In this document: positions 1 to 13,900 of the stretch, in pieces
Numbering within the stretch: the first letter of the stretch is position 1
Layout: each line of letters begins with the position of its first letter
Assembly: GCA_958299035.1 (NCBI GenBank)
Contig: CATQJL010000001.1
Coordinates: forward strand, 52,750,333 to 52,814,332
Source of the DNA: Cylicocyclus nassatus
Lineage: Eukaryota; Nematoda; Chromadorea; Rhabditida; Strongylidae
DNA length: 64,000 bases
Direction: 5' to 3'
Notes under the pieces: model-generated
The model's input: the letters and a program-made list of their open reading frames with translations, nothing else
What the model was told of the DNA's origin: nothing
The model's database searches: none
Position numbers and translations under genes: made by a program

Positions 1-694
1 GCACGAAGTTCTGCACTGAAAATTGCTCGGCACGAACAGAAGATCAACCACACTCAAACAGATGGAGCGTGCCACGCACGCGATTATGGTCATTACGGTA
101 GAGCGCGTGCCTTATTTGTGCGTGTGTCTGGCAGTACGCCAAACGGGTGCCATTCTAGTTGGTGCGTGCGGCGCGCGTACTAATGGCCAACACCGCGACC
201 CGCGCGCTACGTTTATGTTCGATCTCTCGACCTCCGAGCCTAATTTTTTAGCAAGCCGCGCGGGTGCCTTTATACTCTACCCGTGCTGCCCGCGCGCCGA
301 CAATTATCACATGCTGTAAGCGCAAGGGATACCCGCGTACTGTACGAAGCAGTGGCCAGGGTCTTCATCATCCAAGAAGCTTGATTTCACATCTTAGTTA
401 ATGTATGAGCAGTTGCAGAGACAGAAGTTATTTTTTACTTCTAAACGTTCTTCGATAGAATTGCAAATGGGCGCCGAAGCTGAATTTTTTGATTCGAATA
501 CGAATTCACATTTTTGGCGTATGAAGTGTGGAGCTGATTATCAAGACCTGCGACATACAGCTCAATGAGAAACTGGAAAATGGCAGCCATTCGCGGACCA
601 GCAGCAGTGGTGCGGCATCCACTGTCCCGCCATCGGCGGACTGGGTGTTGCACAACCGTGTGATTGCACGCACGCTGCACGCTCCAAGTGTCTG
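1..694. other. unassigned, GC-rich start of window
   Basis: No gene is recognised here. Bases 60-330 are rich in CG dinucleotides and carry an open frame of 98 codons (23-319, +), but it shows no family signature, and no splice signals or signal peptide support it. Bases 500-690 are open on both strands without a recognisable product. Confidence 0.4.
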
Positions 695-1513
695 ACAAGG
701 GAAGTTCACTTAGTCGAAGTGGCGATTCGGAAGGAGACCTATACCAGTGGATAGAGTTTCGAAAGCTGATCACAGATATACCTTCTATATCTGCGATGCG
801 TTGTTCTGAAAAAAGTTATGAGCTTTTCTGGAGCCAAATTTTCGCGCATTTTGAGTCGCAAAATCATGATAATCGCTACACAAAAATGTGCAAGCTCAAG
901 CAAACCACCTAGGAAGCATTGTAGGTCTAGCTCAAGTTTATCCGAACGTTTTCGAGTGTTTTTCGACCACGTTGTTTATTCACAGGCCGTCATTTGCTTC
1001 CTAGATCGCACTTCCATTATATGTATATACAAAAAAGCCCATAAGCTCCATCTAGAAGAACGCGTCGCAGATAATGAAGATATGTTTGAGAACATCGTTT
1101 TACGTTCTATCCATTGGTAGTTTCCAAAAAGTTTCCTACGGGACGCGTTTTTCTAGATGGAGGTTGTGGGGCTTTTTTGTATACATAATGAAAGTGTGAT
1201 CTAGGAATGAAATGATGACCTGTGGATGAACAACATGGTCGAAAAACATTCGATAGCATTCGGATAAACTCAAATCAGACTTACAATGCTTATTGGGTGG
1301 TTTGCTTAAGCTTGCACACTTTTGTATAACGATTATCATGATTTTGCGACTCAAAAAAATGCACGAAAATTTGGTTTTAGAAAAGCTCATAACTTTTTTC
1401 AGAACGACGCATCGCAGATATAGAAGGTATATCTGAGATCAGCTTTCTAAGCTCTATCCACTGGCATAAATCTCCTTCCGAATCGCCACTTCTACTAAGT
1501 GAACTTCCCTTGT
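695..1513. repeat. 819-bp foldback (MITE-like) element, ACAAGGGAAG family
   Basis: The two halves are long imperfect inverted copies of each other, meeting near 1110-1130. The ends are ACAAGGGAAG (695) and CTTCCCTTGT (1513). Matching internal stretches include 770-800 with 1410-1440 and 860-905 with 1315-1350. The open frames inside are shadows of the palindrome. It shares its terminal motif with elements at 13648, 50954, 53629 and 61949. Confidence 0.85.
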
Positions 1514-1773
1514 GATCACTCCGGACAACTCAAATACACCGTCTAATTGGAGCCATACTGCAAAAAAGGCCTAATGGGCAGGTCCAGCGAGTTTTCCTGC
1601 ACGACAAAATATGGCTCCGTATGGCAAACGTCGTCAAAACTGTTTTGCAAGACTTGACCGGGAGGTACATTAGCATGCAATGTGCTGTTGAGGTAACGCC
1701 TCAAAGGATTACCATTCGCCTTGGACTATCGTAAGTCAAAGGATGGGGATTTTACGAGGGAAGTAATTTTGGG

Positions 1774-2474
1774 GCTCTAAGGCCCGTATGCACGTAATTC
1801 CCCCTGGAGAGGAGAAGGGATCTGAGAGGGAAAGCGTCATATCTCGCTACTCTACGTAACTTTCTTCTTCTTTCTCTATCTAGCTCATAAAGTTCTTCAT
1901 ACACTTATACCTACGCATAATGGGTGCCAGGTTACTTCCTTACAAGATTGGTTTTTTGTACTAAAAATATACTACGGCACTGCTAAGCATATTTTCGACG
2001 GAAGAAATGGAATTTGAAGATTGTGAATTTTCCGATGATCCCTGGCTGCGAGCTAGGGATTACCGCAGAATTCGATATCCTGAGCTTTTACATAATCATC
2101 TTTAGCAGCGCCGTATATATCCACAGTACAATTTTACAGTGTTTCATTGAGTTTTCAGAGAAATAAATGAATGCTTAGCAGTGCCGTAGTATATTTTTAG
2201 TACAAAAAACCAATCTTGTAAGGAAGTAACCTGGCATCCATTATGGCATTGAAATTGAGAGGTGATCCAGGGGATCACACAAAATAGTGAAAATCTAATC
2301 AATCACGCCAGTAACCTGGCATCCATTATGCGCAGGTATAAGGGTATGAGAACCTTTATAAGAAAGATAGAGAAGGAAGAAGAAAGTTACGTAGAGTAGC
2401 GAGATATGACGCATCCTCTTTCAGATTCCCTCCCCTCCCCAGAGGGGATGTACGTGCATACGGGCCTAAGTGAG
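1774..2474. repeat. 701-bp foldback element
   Basis: A pyrimidine-rich left arm (about 1780-1975) returns inverted at about 2205-2470, with motifs such as GGCCCGTATGCACGTA against TACGTGCATACGGGCC. A phrase meaning 'ggatgCCAGGTTACT' in inverted form occurs twice in the right half (near 2230 and 2310), so part of the right arm is duplicated. No coding content. Confidence 0.8.
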
Positions 2475-2706
2475 CCACTTCCCAACCGGCAGCTCAGGTA
2501 GTGCTCTAACGGCTAAGATATGCCCCTCCAAACTGGACCACAGGATCGTCGCATGGATTCAGGCCGCAACCCACAGTTTCGCGCGAGGACCCACGAGAAA
2601 ATGGGTTGCGCCATGAATCCATGTGAAATACGATGCTGGGGTCCAGTTCGAAGGGAATATCCTGGCCGTTAGAGCACTACCTGAGCTGCCAGTTGGGCAG
2701 TGGCTC
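2472..2706. repeat. 235-bp inverted repeat abutting the previous element
   Basis: GAGCCACTTCCCAACCGGCA at the left end is answered by a near-perfect inverted copy ending at 2706, and the stretch GTAGTGCTCTAACGGC matches inverted near 2670. It begins where the preceding foldback ends, so the two may be one composite element. Confidence 0.7.
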
Positions 2707-3629
2707 AGATGGGGTCCCAAAATTGCTATTCACGTTAGGTCCCCATATGTCCAGATATGCTTGGATGCTGACTTTAATGAATGGCGTTTCCTTCATTCTG
2801 GAGACGATCTCAAATGTTGGTTTTTTACTTCCTTAGCACCAGACTCCCTGAGGTTTTGCACAACTTGTCTGAAAATACAATGAGAAGGTGTGACGGTTGC
2901 GTGCAACAACAGAACACACATCTTCAAGATTTTCAACAAAATTTTGTCATTTAGTCAGTTTATGAAAACTTTACGAACTCAAGAAACGACCTAGTAATTG
3001 AGATAGGATTTTCATAATCCCAACTATCTAATGGTGGGTAACCTCAGAAATAATTCTTAGCTGGGTCGCTAACTTGCTCATTTTTTGTAGCCCATCTGAC
3101 AAGTAATGACATAAAGATCTCCCTGATCGGACACTTTGTGTCGTATTTTAGAGACTTCTGACAGTTCGAGAAAATTCCTTTCCGACGCATCCAAGTCGTG
3201 TAAACAGCCATTAGACAAACTCACATTCGTATTCTAAAAGTCAGCTTTGGCAGAGCATTTATAGGACATTCGAAAATCCTGACGATGGCGCGACCGCGCG
3301 CGACACGCACGCATTTCCAGCAACTTCTTGGTTTTCATCTCCACTAGAATGGTTTTCTGCTTACGTATCACGCGCATTATTATTTTTATTTTTGCTTACT
3401 TTAATATAGATACTAAGTGACTGAGCTCAGCATTAGGGTGATAACTTTTTGTACAAGTGTTTTATGCTCCTGGAACGCAAAGACCGCAACTAAAGCCAAT
3501 GCCATTACGATTTTATAAATGACCTATATGTCGGACTTTATTCATCGCTAGATTTCAAGGTAACATTTTTACATCATCTTATGTTGCTCAATAGGTTAGC
3601 TCCGAACGAGGTAGTAAATACTTAGGTGT
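2707..3629. other. intergenic DNA, nothing recognised
   Basis: AT-rich with many stops in all frames. The 86-codon frame overlapping its left edge starts inside the inverted repeat and has no family features. Confidence 0.4.
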
Positions 3630-3912
3630 CACAGTCGCTTCATTTCATATGATCATGTGTGCCATTGCACACACAGTCCACTTTGGCGTCCTCATCCTGG
3701 ATTTGCAATCGCAAAAACGCAAGAGACTTACCGATTGTTATCGATTACATCAATTTGAGGTGACTAGTAACTAAAAAGGAAAGAAAATGCTAAGAACAGC
3801 TTGAAAACACTTACCTGAAGGCTTGTTTCTCCCACGGATCCAGGATGGGGACGCCAAAGGTGAACTGTGTGTGTGCAAAGACACACATGATCATATGAAA
3901 TGAAGCGACTGT
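3630..3912. repeat. foldback element, first copy of a two-copy family
   Basis: The left arm contains CATTTCATATGATCATGTGT and the right arm its inverted counterpart (ATGATCATATGAAATG); GGCGTCCTCATCCTGGAT is also matched by ATCCAGGATGGGGACGCC. A related copy lies at 39606-39860 with the same arm motifs, so this is a dispersed non-autonomous element. Confidence 0.75.
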
Positions 3913-4479
3913 ACATACTCCGATTGATACATTTCGAGAATGCAAAATTTCAGACTTGTTTAGAACTTTGCACACGAATTTCCTTTGAGTGTTGTTTACG
4001 AAAATGGCATTCAATCCGTTTAGTAAGACAAATGGCGTTACTAGAGTAAACGGCCGAATCTCATCTCAAAATTCGCTAAAACTTCGTAAAGTGCTGTTTC
4101 ACACGATAAATAGGAAAAATGACCGCTCTCAAAATGAAGACTTATCGTGTGTTTGAGTGAAATCAAACCGATACCTGCCTAATTGCACCATACGGCCATC
4201 CTCAGAGAGAATATAATATTCTCATCAGCATGTCAAACAACCTCTCCTGCAAGGTTACAAGAAATTTCCACCTTTTGACCATGTACCATATATCTACAAC
4301 AACCATAGTGAAAAGCCCACGGAATATTATTTCCGTGGTCAGCACGTAAAAGAGCGGAACAAATGGTAATTTCACAATTTTGCCCTACATCATTGGAGAG
4401 TCCTATTTGACGGGTTTTTGACAAAACGCATGTTGCCACATTTGTTTAGGGCTTCGAGAGGATGTTTGCCTAGCTGCAG

Positions 4480-4997
4480 TATGTCGCTGGGCTGCCGGAT
4501 CACACTATCCTTCCGTGCTATGCGATGAGTCCGAGAGCGTATCGCTCGCTATGGCTACGGATAAGCGGGCGCGGCTACCCGCCCATTAAAGGCTTCGCAT
4601 CGTCGAGCGAGCTCGTCACGACGACGGAGACGAGACAAGCGGGCGCGGAACGAGAGGGGTTCGATGTACCGCAGAGCGCAGGGCGAGTGCTTGGCAGCCT
4701 TCCAAAAGCTGGCAATCGAGAAGGGGCGTGGCGCGTCCATGAATCGATGCCGTTCCGTCGACGTCGTCGTCGACACGGCGCCGATAGTCCACACTAGCAG
4801 CGCAGTAGCACTGGCATCTGAATCGATCCATGTGAGAGCTGAGAGGAGAGCTGGCTGTGTGCTGTGCATCGCTTCGACATGATGCGTTCACCGCCGGTCT
4901 GAGACCCGCCGCCCCGTCTCACCCGCCACAGTAACTCTACCGTAATCGCGCATCCAACCGCAGATCGTCGGGCAGCGTGCCGTGCAGCCAGCCGTGC
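4480..4997 (+). promoter_or_regulatory. GC-rich leader upstream of the rgef-1 start
   Basis: A sharp rise in GC and CG dinucleotides begins near 4490 and ends at the first coding exon, in contrast to the AT-rich flanks. It is read as the promoter/5' untranslated region of rgef-1. Overlapping open frames on both strands reflect the base composition. A TAA at 4932-4934 closes the start codon's frame upstream, so coding cannot extend further up in this exon. The transcription start and any trans-splice site are not visible with confidence. Confidence 0.45.
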
Positions 4998-7900
4998 ATG
5001 GGGTCGGTGCGCGACGTGCCGCAAACTATCGCGCAACTTGTTGCGCACTGCATTCATTGCTTCGGTGAGTGTGTTTAGCTTGATTTTCGCTTTTTTGAAT
5101 TTTCTCCGATAAATCTCTCAGCTTGTACCCATCTATTGTCTATATTGTTCCTTGCAAACGGTATCTATAGGTTTTTTTTCTGCTAATCTTAGTTCTTGAG
5201 CATGTTTTACACTGCTGTTCAAGCTGTCACTCAAGCTGCCATCAAATCTCACCCTTGTTATCGAATCTGATCGTTGCTCTTCCCGTTATCCACGCAGCTT
5301 TATCTCACTCTACCATAATATTGATGAAAATGGAAAAAATAAAAATTTCCGCAATTTACCGTGCAAAAACCTTAGCTCCCTTATTTCCTTTGCTTTTTCA
5401 TTCTCCTTTTCTTCTCCTCTTCGATCTTTACGCACAAAAAAGTACAATCACAATTTTCGTGATGTTTCTCTCTCAGTGACCTTCAAAATATTCTTCCACA
5501 GTAGCCTCTACCATAAGGGAGATGAGGAGCCCAACAGATCTAGTTCATCATTTCCCCTTTGTCCTTTTTCCTTATTTGGGTTTTTGCCTCGCCATTATGC
5601 GTGATTTATGCCACTTCTTTTGACAAATGTCGAATTTCGTGAATCGATTGAATTAGCACATTTTGTTGCGAGTAACAACTGTGACCGGTTTCGTGCAAAT
5701 TGAGGATTGTTAGTTGTTATCCTTTTGTGAGCTGTGTAATTGATCTTTTGCCCAAAAACTACCCATAGTGACTTCGAGAAGCTTCCTCAAGCGTATATTA
5801 TAAGAGTTTGCACCTAATGATGTGGAGGAAAAGCAAAATAAATTTTCTATCCGAGCGAAGCTATCGATTATGCTTTGATGGAAAGTCTTTAGTTTCTGAG
5901 GGCGCTACTGAAAAACCTTTTTTTTGGAACTTGAGCTCCAAGTATTAAGCTGATCATATTCTAGCACTTGAAAATGTAAAATAATCGTTCTAGAAATACT
6001 TAAGTAAACTTATTGGTTTGTGCAATATGCTTATCACGTACGTCAATTGCAGTATTTCAAAGTATCTTTTGGTGAATTAACCTTCAAAAAATTATATGGT
6101 AGCAGAATAAATTTGAAAATCATGCTTATATGGCGAAATCCGATTACCACAATATTCTCTACTTAGATATAGGTCATGACCACCGAGACAAAACAAATTT
6201 ATTTCAGTGGCCAAAATGCGAAAATCAATTTGGGAGCTTCTTCTAATCGGCTTCTTTTTTGCCACATGTTAAGCATCTTGACTAAAGCACAAAGCGGAAA
6301 ATCTCCTCTTTTATAATGCGTCAAATCAAGCAATGTTGTTGGAGAAGATTGCGAAATTTGGAAAGTTTTGGTGCAAAAATCAAGCATCAACCTAATACAT
6401 TTTTTATTGGTCCAGGTTGACCACCCAAACCTTTCATAAATACCATTGTCATTATATGCGGATTAAGTAATGATTACTAGGAAGCTTAGCAGGAAAGAGG
6501 ACAATTGCTGTGCAAATGAAAAGAACACGAAAGGTTATTGAATAATGCTTTTTGTGATCTTTCTGAATAATGTTAGTCGTCTGCAATAATCCATGGTATT
6601 AGATAACTCTAGAGCATGCTTAACTGCAAGTTGCAGACTAGCACGGACTTCTGGATTTCTGTCTGAATATATAAACACCCTACAGTGTAGCAAATCATGA
6701 GGTTGGACATGAGGGGCGAAGACAAAACTTTTTTTCTAAGGCGCGCGGCCTCGTAAAAAATGAGTACAAACTTGGTTTCAGAGTCCTATGTGAGTTTTCA
6801 CTTTGCTTGAAACCAAATGCTTGATTCGCAATATCTTTAGTTGCGCTATACATGATTGTAACAGATAAAAGAATGAGAGACTATTTCATACAGTTAAATT
6901 TTTTTTGCCTTTGTTCTGTTGCTTGTTCCTTTTTCCCAAATTTGCTGTTTACCCCAAATTAAGCCAGATACTGGATTGATTTGAAGCGCGCTCAGAACTG
7001 CAGCAGCAAATGAACGAATATCGGATAAAATAAACAAATAAATGAATTCTCGTCACTATCTTTGCTTAATGTGTCTATTTTTGCTAACAGTCTCTCTCTC
7101 TTCATGACTGATTGTGAGTTGTCTACAACGTAAATGTTATAATATGGGTCGATTTCAATTCAATGTTTGGTCAACTGATTTTTAGTCGATAGTTATATTT
7201 TATAAACGAGGATTCGAAGCATCAATAACTTTCGATGTAGATGCTAGAAAAGTAATTTCGACGTTCAAATTTAGTTTTTACAAAGGTGATCTTTCGACAC
7301 TGGTTATACGGCCATCTCATTTAGGTTATCTTTTGTAAGCTAAATTCTCCCCATGGTTTGCGTTTCTGTGTCCCGTGGGAAGATATTAGGTCGGCAGATA
7401 ATTCCTGAACCTTCAAATTTTATTGTCAATCGAAATCATCTTTAGAAAAATTTGCATGACATTATTTGCAAGCCTTTCGTATCAAAACTTGAATGACGCA
7501 GAAAAATAAAGTATCTCTAAGAATGTTTATGATTTTTCAAATAATTTTCCTCTTGTTTTTGATACGCTATAGGCGTTGTAATAGAGGCAATGCGAATACG
7601 ATCTATTAGGTTGGTGCAAAAATAATGCGCGTTTTGCGAGTTCTCACTTTGACGTGCTATAACTTTTTAAGAAATCCACAATTTTCAGTGCGGCAAAGTT
7701 CATCAGAGGCACCAAACCTCTCTCTATACAGCGCACATTAATTTATGTTATTGTCGCAAATCGGTGGAAAAATATGGATTGATAAGCAAAAAAAAATTTT
7801 TTTTCGGAAACCTCGTATTTGAATGATCATAACTTCCTTCAGGATTTGTCGGTATGAATGGTAAGTTGACTGTCTTGTAGCCGCAAGCCAGTAGTACAAA

Positions 7901-10900
7901 AAAAGTGAAAAAGGGCTCAAATAAAGAATATTTGCGAAAAGGAAAAAAATAATATTCAAAATAGTCCGCTTTTTTCGACATTTTTTCGTAGCCCTCAAAA
8001 TCCCAAAATATGGAGTTTTTTGATTTTCTGTGTACTGAACAGCTTCCACATTTCTGCAAAAACTGTCAGTAGGAGGCCCACCCTTACGCTTACAGAAATG
8101 AGCAGAACTTTGGCGATTGCCCTTTTCAAAGGAAATCTATGGGCCACAGAATGGCCAAAACCATCACTCATGTTGAGGCGCCGAGATCTCAGTTTAAGTA
8201 ATGTCTAGGAAAACAGTAAAGCATGCATTATGTAGAAAACTTCCACTACATACAGTAGTTGAATTTTCAAAAGAATGCCTTTACTCGCGCTTGAATTCTG
8301 GCCCAAAAAGTAAGTGCAATGAAATTCTGGTTTTGAGTGCTCTTGTATGAAGCTCTATAAATTTTTAACGAATGAGACTAGAAGCTTCTTTCAACCACCG
8401 TTGAATAGAGCATAAAAAAGCTTCTTGACAAGTGCTGGGTAAGTTTCATAGGAGAAACTTCGATGGAGATAAGCTATCTTGAAACAAGGGCTAGAAAAAC
8501 GCGCATTACTTTTGCACCAACCTAATAAAAAATTGATGAGAAGAAGCAGAACGAGAGGCAGGAGAAAATTTGAAAGAATGAGCATTTTGAATATATTTAT
8601 GGAATTATCAAACCGGCCTGGAAGGCATTTGCAGCATCTTTCCGTCGACATTAGAACCTGTCGATTTCTAGAAATCAAATCCAAGATTTGAGTATTTTGA
8701 ATTTCTAAAAGTCAAAATTTTTCAGATCAGAGCAGTAAAATTATCCATCAACTTAACAATTTCGGTGGAGAAACACTTTTGAAAGAAATGTGTAAGCATT
8801 ATTTCAGTTTTCTGCATTAGCTCTTCAGTCTCAAAAGTTAAACTCATATTTATTACATAGCCCAAACCTCCAGATTTTAGCAAGCTTTGGTCTTTAGTCT
8901 AGCCCTGGCAGACTACCAATAACTGACATCATCTGCCCTTGAGCGAATGCCGAGATTAGAAACAAATCCCGTGTCTCATAGCAGTGGATGCAGCGGGGAA
9001 ATATATTGCTTAAGATGCAATGAATGCAAATTGGTTCCACATTCATACTCGTGATGGCCGGGCGCATATGATTCTCTGCATGGCAATGCAGCGATAAGAA
9101 GTGTCCAAAGGATTTGCCAAAAAATAGTTGAAATGGATTGCGATGGAATGCACATCATCCGTGCAGTTCTTTTCTGCTTGTAATCCAATGTGTATCAATG
9201 AATTCAAGTGTCGAAGATTTGATGCGTGCGGCACATTTTGCATTTGAATGTCGCTTGGCATCCTGATCGAAAGAATCTGAGATGTGATTGTAACAGACGA
9301 AGACCACGCACGTTCGAAGGTTATCTCACCACTGAATCATCTTTGAAAGTATACAGTGTATAGAACATCAATAAATATATCGGCGGTATTGTTCCTTTTA
9401 TTTTCACATCCTCGTTCATCATCATAGCGCTCTACATTCTCAAAAAAGCAAAAAAATTCACGCAGTTCAATTTGTACTTTAACCAGCTCTGCGGTGTTCG
9501 CATGCAAATAGATTCGCAAAATATGGAAGAAAAAACAGAAACGCCGCAAAATGGAAAATTCCGCTCCCCACCCCCCCCCCCCTCGCCTCCTGACAGAATA
9601 TTTGCTATACACGTATGAGTCTAATTCTCTGTTTATGTAATTAAACATGCATGATTTTCTAACAAGAAGAAGCAGCCGTTTCAAAGGACGCTTAGAAAAA
9701 TTGTTTTGAGATTCAAAACAACTTTTTTAACTATACTCAAGGTTCAGCTAAAATGTACAAAAACATGATACAAGACTAGATCGTCCATTGGAAACAGAAT
9801 CATTTTCCAAGTAAAACAACCTAAAATTTATAAGTTGCGCCTATTCATAGAGAGTATGATTCATGTCGGATTTGGAATATACCCAGTGAAGCCACTGGTG
9901 ACTGTGTAAAGAATACGAATTGGGTGATCCAAAAATATTGTAATTTTGATTAGTAAATTTGATACGTAGTCTTAAAAGGAATATTGACTATGGTTTTTGT
10001 TATCAAATGTCTACGGTCCGCAAACTGCGTTTGCATCGCTTGTCGAGTTATTTTAGTTGGAACTAGGAGTGCAACTGCCCCAAAATTGAACGCATGAGTG
10101 CATTGTGGCAAACTGAACGTTTGCAAACCCATTCAAAACACTGCTTGGATAAAATCTGGTTGCGATATATTTTAAGCCAAAATCCATTGTAATCTCCTCT
10201 CAATGAACTCATCACTCCGTTGTATGAATAAGTTCTTTTTTCACAGAAGAACATGTGACGCTATGTTCCTGCAGATTGATAGAACATTCTTGATAGGTTT
10301 CTGGAATGAACTTCTCCTGCTAAGACTAAGTTTTTGCCTTTTGGTGATTATAGCTAAAAAGGGAACCCTTTTTAGTCAAATTGGCCTTTCCAACTAATCC
10401 CTATATCACTGCGAAGAGCATTGAACGCTGATTCTAAATCTGTTTTCCGCTTCTGCCTCTCCAAGAAGTTATGGGCTTTATAAGTCCATTGAGCTTAGTG
10501 CCACAGAATTAAGGAAAACCTCAAAAAATACATACGGGATTTTTAATGGTTGTTTCCTTTTTGTAGTTAATATACTTGATTTAAAAACGAATAGCCACTT
10601 TCATTTTTTTACAAGTGTTCGCTAACTTTGCCACTCAAAGCTTAACAAATTTGGATTTTGAACGCTCATAATTTCATCCAAAAAGTTGCGGGATGAGTTC
10701 AATGATCTTCTGGGTGATATAGGACGTAAATGAAAAGGCCACTTTGGCCAAAAAGGTTTCCCTTGTGAGATTACAAACCTGGAATGACATCGAAGTCCCC
10801 GCGTCATTTTGGACCACTAATAGATCTAGGTCAAGAACTTGAAGGAACAACCGTTATGTTATCGTATATTATTGTGTTATCATATTTGGGCAAATTGCAG

Positions 10901-13900
10901 GACTAAATGGCTGTTTGGAAGACCACTTTTTCTTTTATTACCGTTTATAGAGTTTCAGTAGTAGCAGCACTATAATGTCAGTGTCTAATTATCCTGAAAT
11001 TTTGATAAGTCCACTAGTTTTGCAAGCTTCTGCTTTCCTCAAACCATGTATTTTGCAAAGCTGTGAGAATGTAGTAGATCTGTCGTATCAAAAACCGCTG
11101 CAAGACTCAGAAAGACGCCCAATGCTTTAGTAAAACAGAACTGTATTATTACTGTTAATATATTACATTATATTGTATTATTACTGTTAATATATTACAT
11201 TATACTGTATTATTTATTTATTTGCATCGTAGACGATGCACCAGCTCATAATAATAATAAACTGACGAATAAATGTGGAATGGGGTAGAAGAAGGCAAAA
11301 ATGATTTGAATTTGCTCTCACTTTCGAGTCGTATCCATAACAGATCTCATAGGCTCAGTTTAGAATCTTGGGAGGAGGATGAAGCTCATGAGCTGCTGAC
11401 AAAGGCCACGAACTGGGGATGCCAAATCTACTTAATGGTGTCAGAAAAGTTTAAGTGGAATTCTAATTATTATTAATTATATTATGTGTACTATCACCAG
11501 TTTCATGGGGATGAAGCAATAATTCTAAAGTCAAAGAATCAAAGCTTCGGCTGACTTATCTGCATGCGGACATATGCAGGGATTTGGAGTAACCTCATTT
11601 TTGCCGCTGTCTGACTAATCACTTTCTTTATTTTCATGCGATTCAAACACCGAGCGAAGACTCGTTCTGTAGTGCTTTCTTCAAACTTGTGTTCTGCGCT
11701 CTAATTCAAGGCCGTTTCCATTGAAAACCACAACACATCTATTCCTATCGAGAACTAATGCAAACTTGATGTGAGTGCCGCGTGATGGGCACGAGTATGA
11801 GGAGAAATACCGAGACAAATCGAATATTTGATATGTTGTTTTGACTTGAGGGATAGTATTTTTTCAATACTTTTGTTTCTGCCACAAATTATTCAGCTAA
11901 TTGGAAGTTGACCTGGATCACTATAGAATTTCCAAGATTGCTGTTCTTTTGATGGATGCTGGTTGGTGCTAACACTACTATTACACATTGCGATGAGGAG
12001 TTACACCAGAACCTTGATTATACATCAAAGACCAGTTTCTATTATGATCGAGGAGATTCAATGATGACAAACTCTAAGAAACAGTAAAAATCCCGCAACC
12101 TGTACAATCACTTTGGGGGAATAAAATGTAGCAGCATGCCGTTAATCACAGATAATTTCGAATAAAGGAGATATAAAGTCGAAACATCTCATGTGGCTGC
12201 CCTACGGCCGCATACAAAATGAATCATTGGACTTCTGCGATTTCACCGTTTTAGCACATTTGTTGTGATTATAATTTTAATTTTTCTGATTATAATTATT
12301 ACGGTAGAAACTTGAAACATATGGTGTCAATGTGGAAAAAGCTGCCGTTTCAAAATTTTTCAAAAATTGTGAAAACTTGTGTAATAGGGTTTTTATAGAC
12401 GCTGAGTTCAATACTCAACTATTCACAAGATTACGAAGCTTTCTAAACGGTGTAGTCGCACTTTTTAGGAACATTGAAAAAAAGGCCGCTACCTCTTACC
12501 TGGCATAACTCTTTAATGAAGCATCATAATAAGTTGGGAACTTTACAGTTATAACCAGCAATTCTAATTAGCCTGGTGTAAAAGTTTTCAGGCTGTTTTG
12601 TTTCCTTTCTGAGGCAAAATATGGCCTTTCATGGTTCAAAACCCTCTTTGAAGTTTCTACCGTAACCCTACAGAAGAGAGATGGGTAATTCGTTCTATAA
12701 TGGAAATCTAAGTTGAAGCCAGCTCTACAAAACGTCACCTGAAGCAAGGCAAAAGACTTCTTGGGAAGAGAGATATTAACGATCACGTTCTAAACATTTT
12801 TTGGGACACCCTGTATATCAGCTTGGCTCGAAAGTTCTTGCGCATAAAAACATAACTTCTTGCTCTCTCAACGATTTGCACGAACTTAATGTTGCTAAAT
12901 AGAGGAATCCCTTTTCTTTGTAATAGTGCCTTTGCTGCTCTCCAATAAGAGGTAGATTTTACGATGGAAGCACGAGAATTAAATTACTTCAACTTCAGTC
13001 ATTTTGAATCAGACTGCTAAAAACCTGAAACTTCGAAAAAATTGAGAACAAGCACTATAGTAAGTCTTTGAATCCACTCTTTTCATCTGTGCAGAGTTTG
13101 TATTAAAAAAGCATTTTTTGAAAAGCTGTGATTCTTGGAAAAGAAATTTCAAAAAATCAAATTTGCTGTTTTTGGTTAGCCAGAAATGAGCGTTTTTTAT
13201 CTCGATCAGATCTTTTTATATCTTTTTTTTTTGCTTCAAAAACCTAGTGGAATATCTTAACTTGTCTGTCACTCTCAAGCTCTCACATACAGGGGCACTA
13301 AATGGTACAAGCAGCCTGCGTTAAAATTTTTCTAACAAGTTTTCGGGATCGGAAATGTTCTGAAGTGGAAGTAAATTGGAGCTCCTACCATATTTCTACA
13401 GTAACGTGATAGGCTGACCATGGATAACATGACAATTTGGGCTTCAGCTCCGCACAATACTAGCTAAACTACCACCAGGGGTGTTACCGTATAGATTGCA
13501 GGCCGTGCATCTGATCCAACAGAAGAGCGGTTTGAATTTGGTTTAGGGGATCCACAACAGCATTAATCATGAAACAAATCGCGCGACATCATTTGCATTT
13601 ATCGCAACATCGCTTTGAATCCATTATTTACTAGCGCGCGAGGCCTAACAAGGGAAGGATATTTGGCTGGTTAGCATTTCCATATAAAATGTATACAGTT
13701 TTATAGAGCATGGAACGCTGATTTCAAGTGTGCTCTCGGTATCTGCAAAACTTTTCTGAGAGTAGGGTTATGAAAAATTTTTAAGCAGAAACTTGTACGC
13801 GCGCTTACCAGATGGGGCCATGATTACTGCCAAAGCGCTTTATGCACTTGATATCCTCAGTCTAATAAGCATATGGAAGTCATTACTCCTTTGCGCCGGG

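Noticed and set aside
441..1390. Several open frames of 80-110 codons on both strands
   Set aside because: They mirror each other because they lie in or next to the inverted arms of the 695-1513 foldback; none has a family signature.
4525..5057. Separate small protein genes in the GC-rich island
   Set aside because: The frames overlap on both strands as expected from composition; only the 4998-5064 exon joins in phase to downstream conserved coding sequence.
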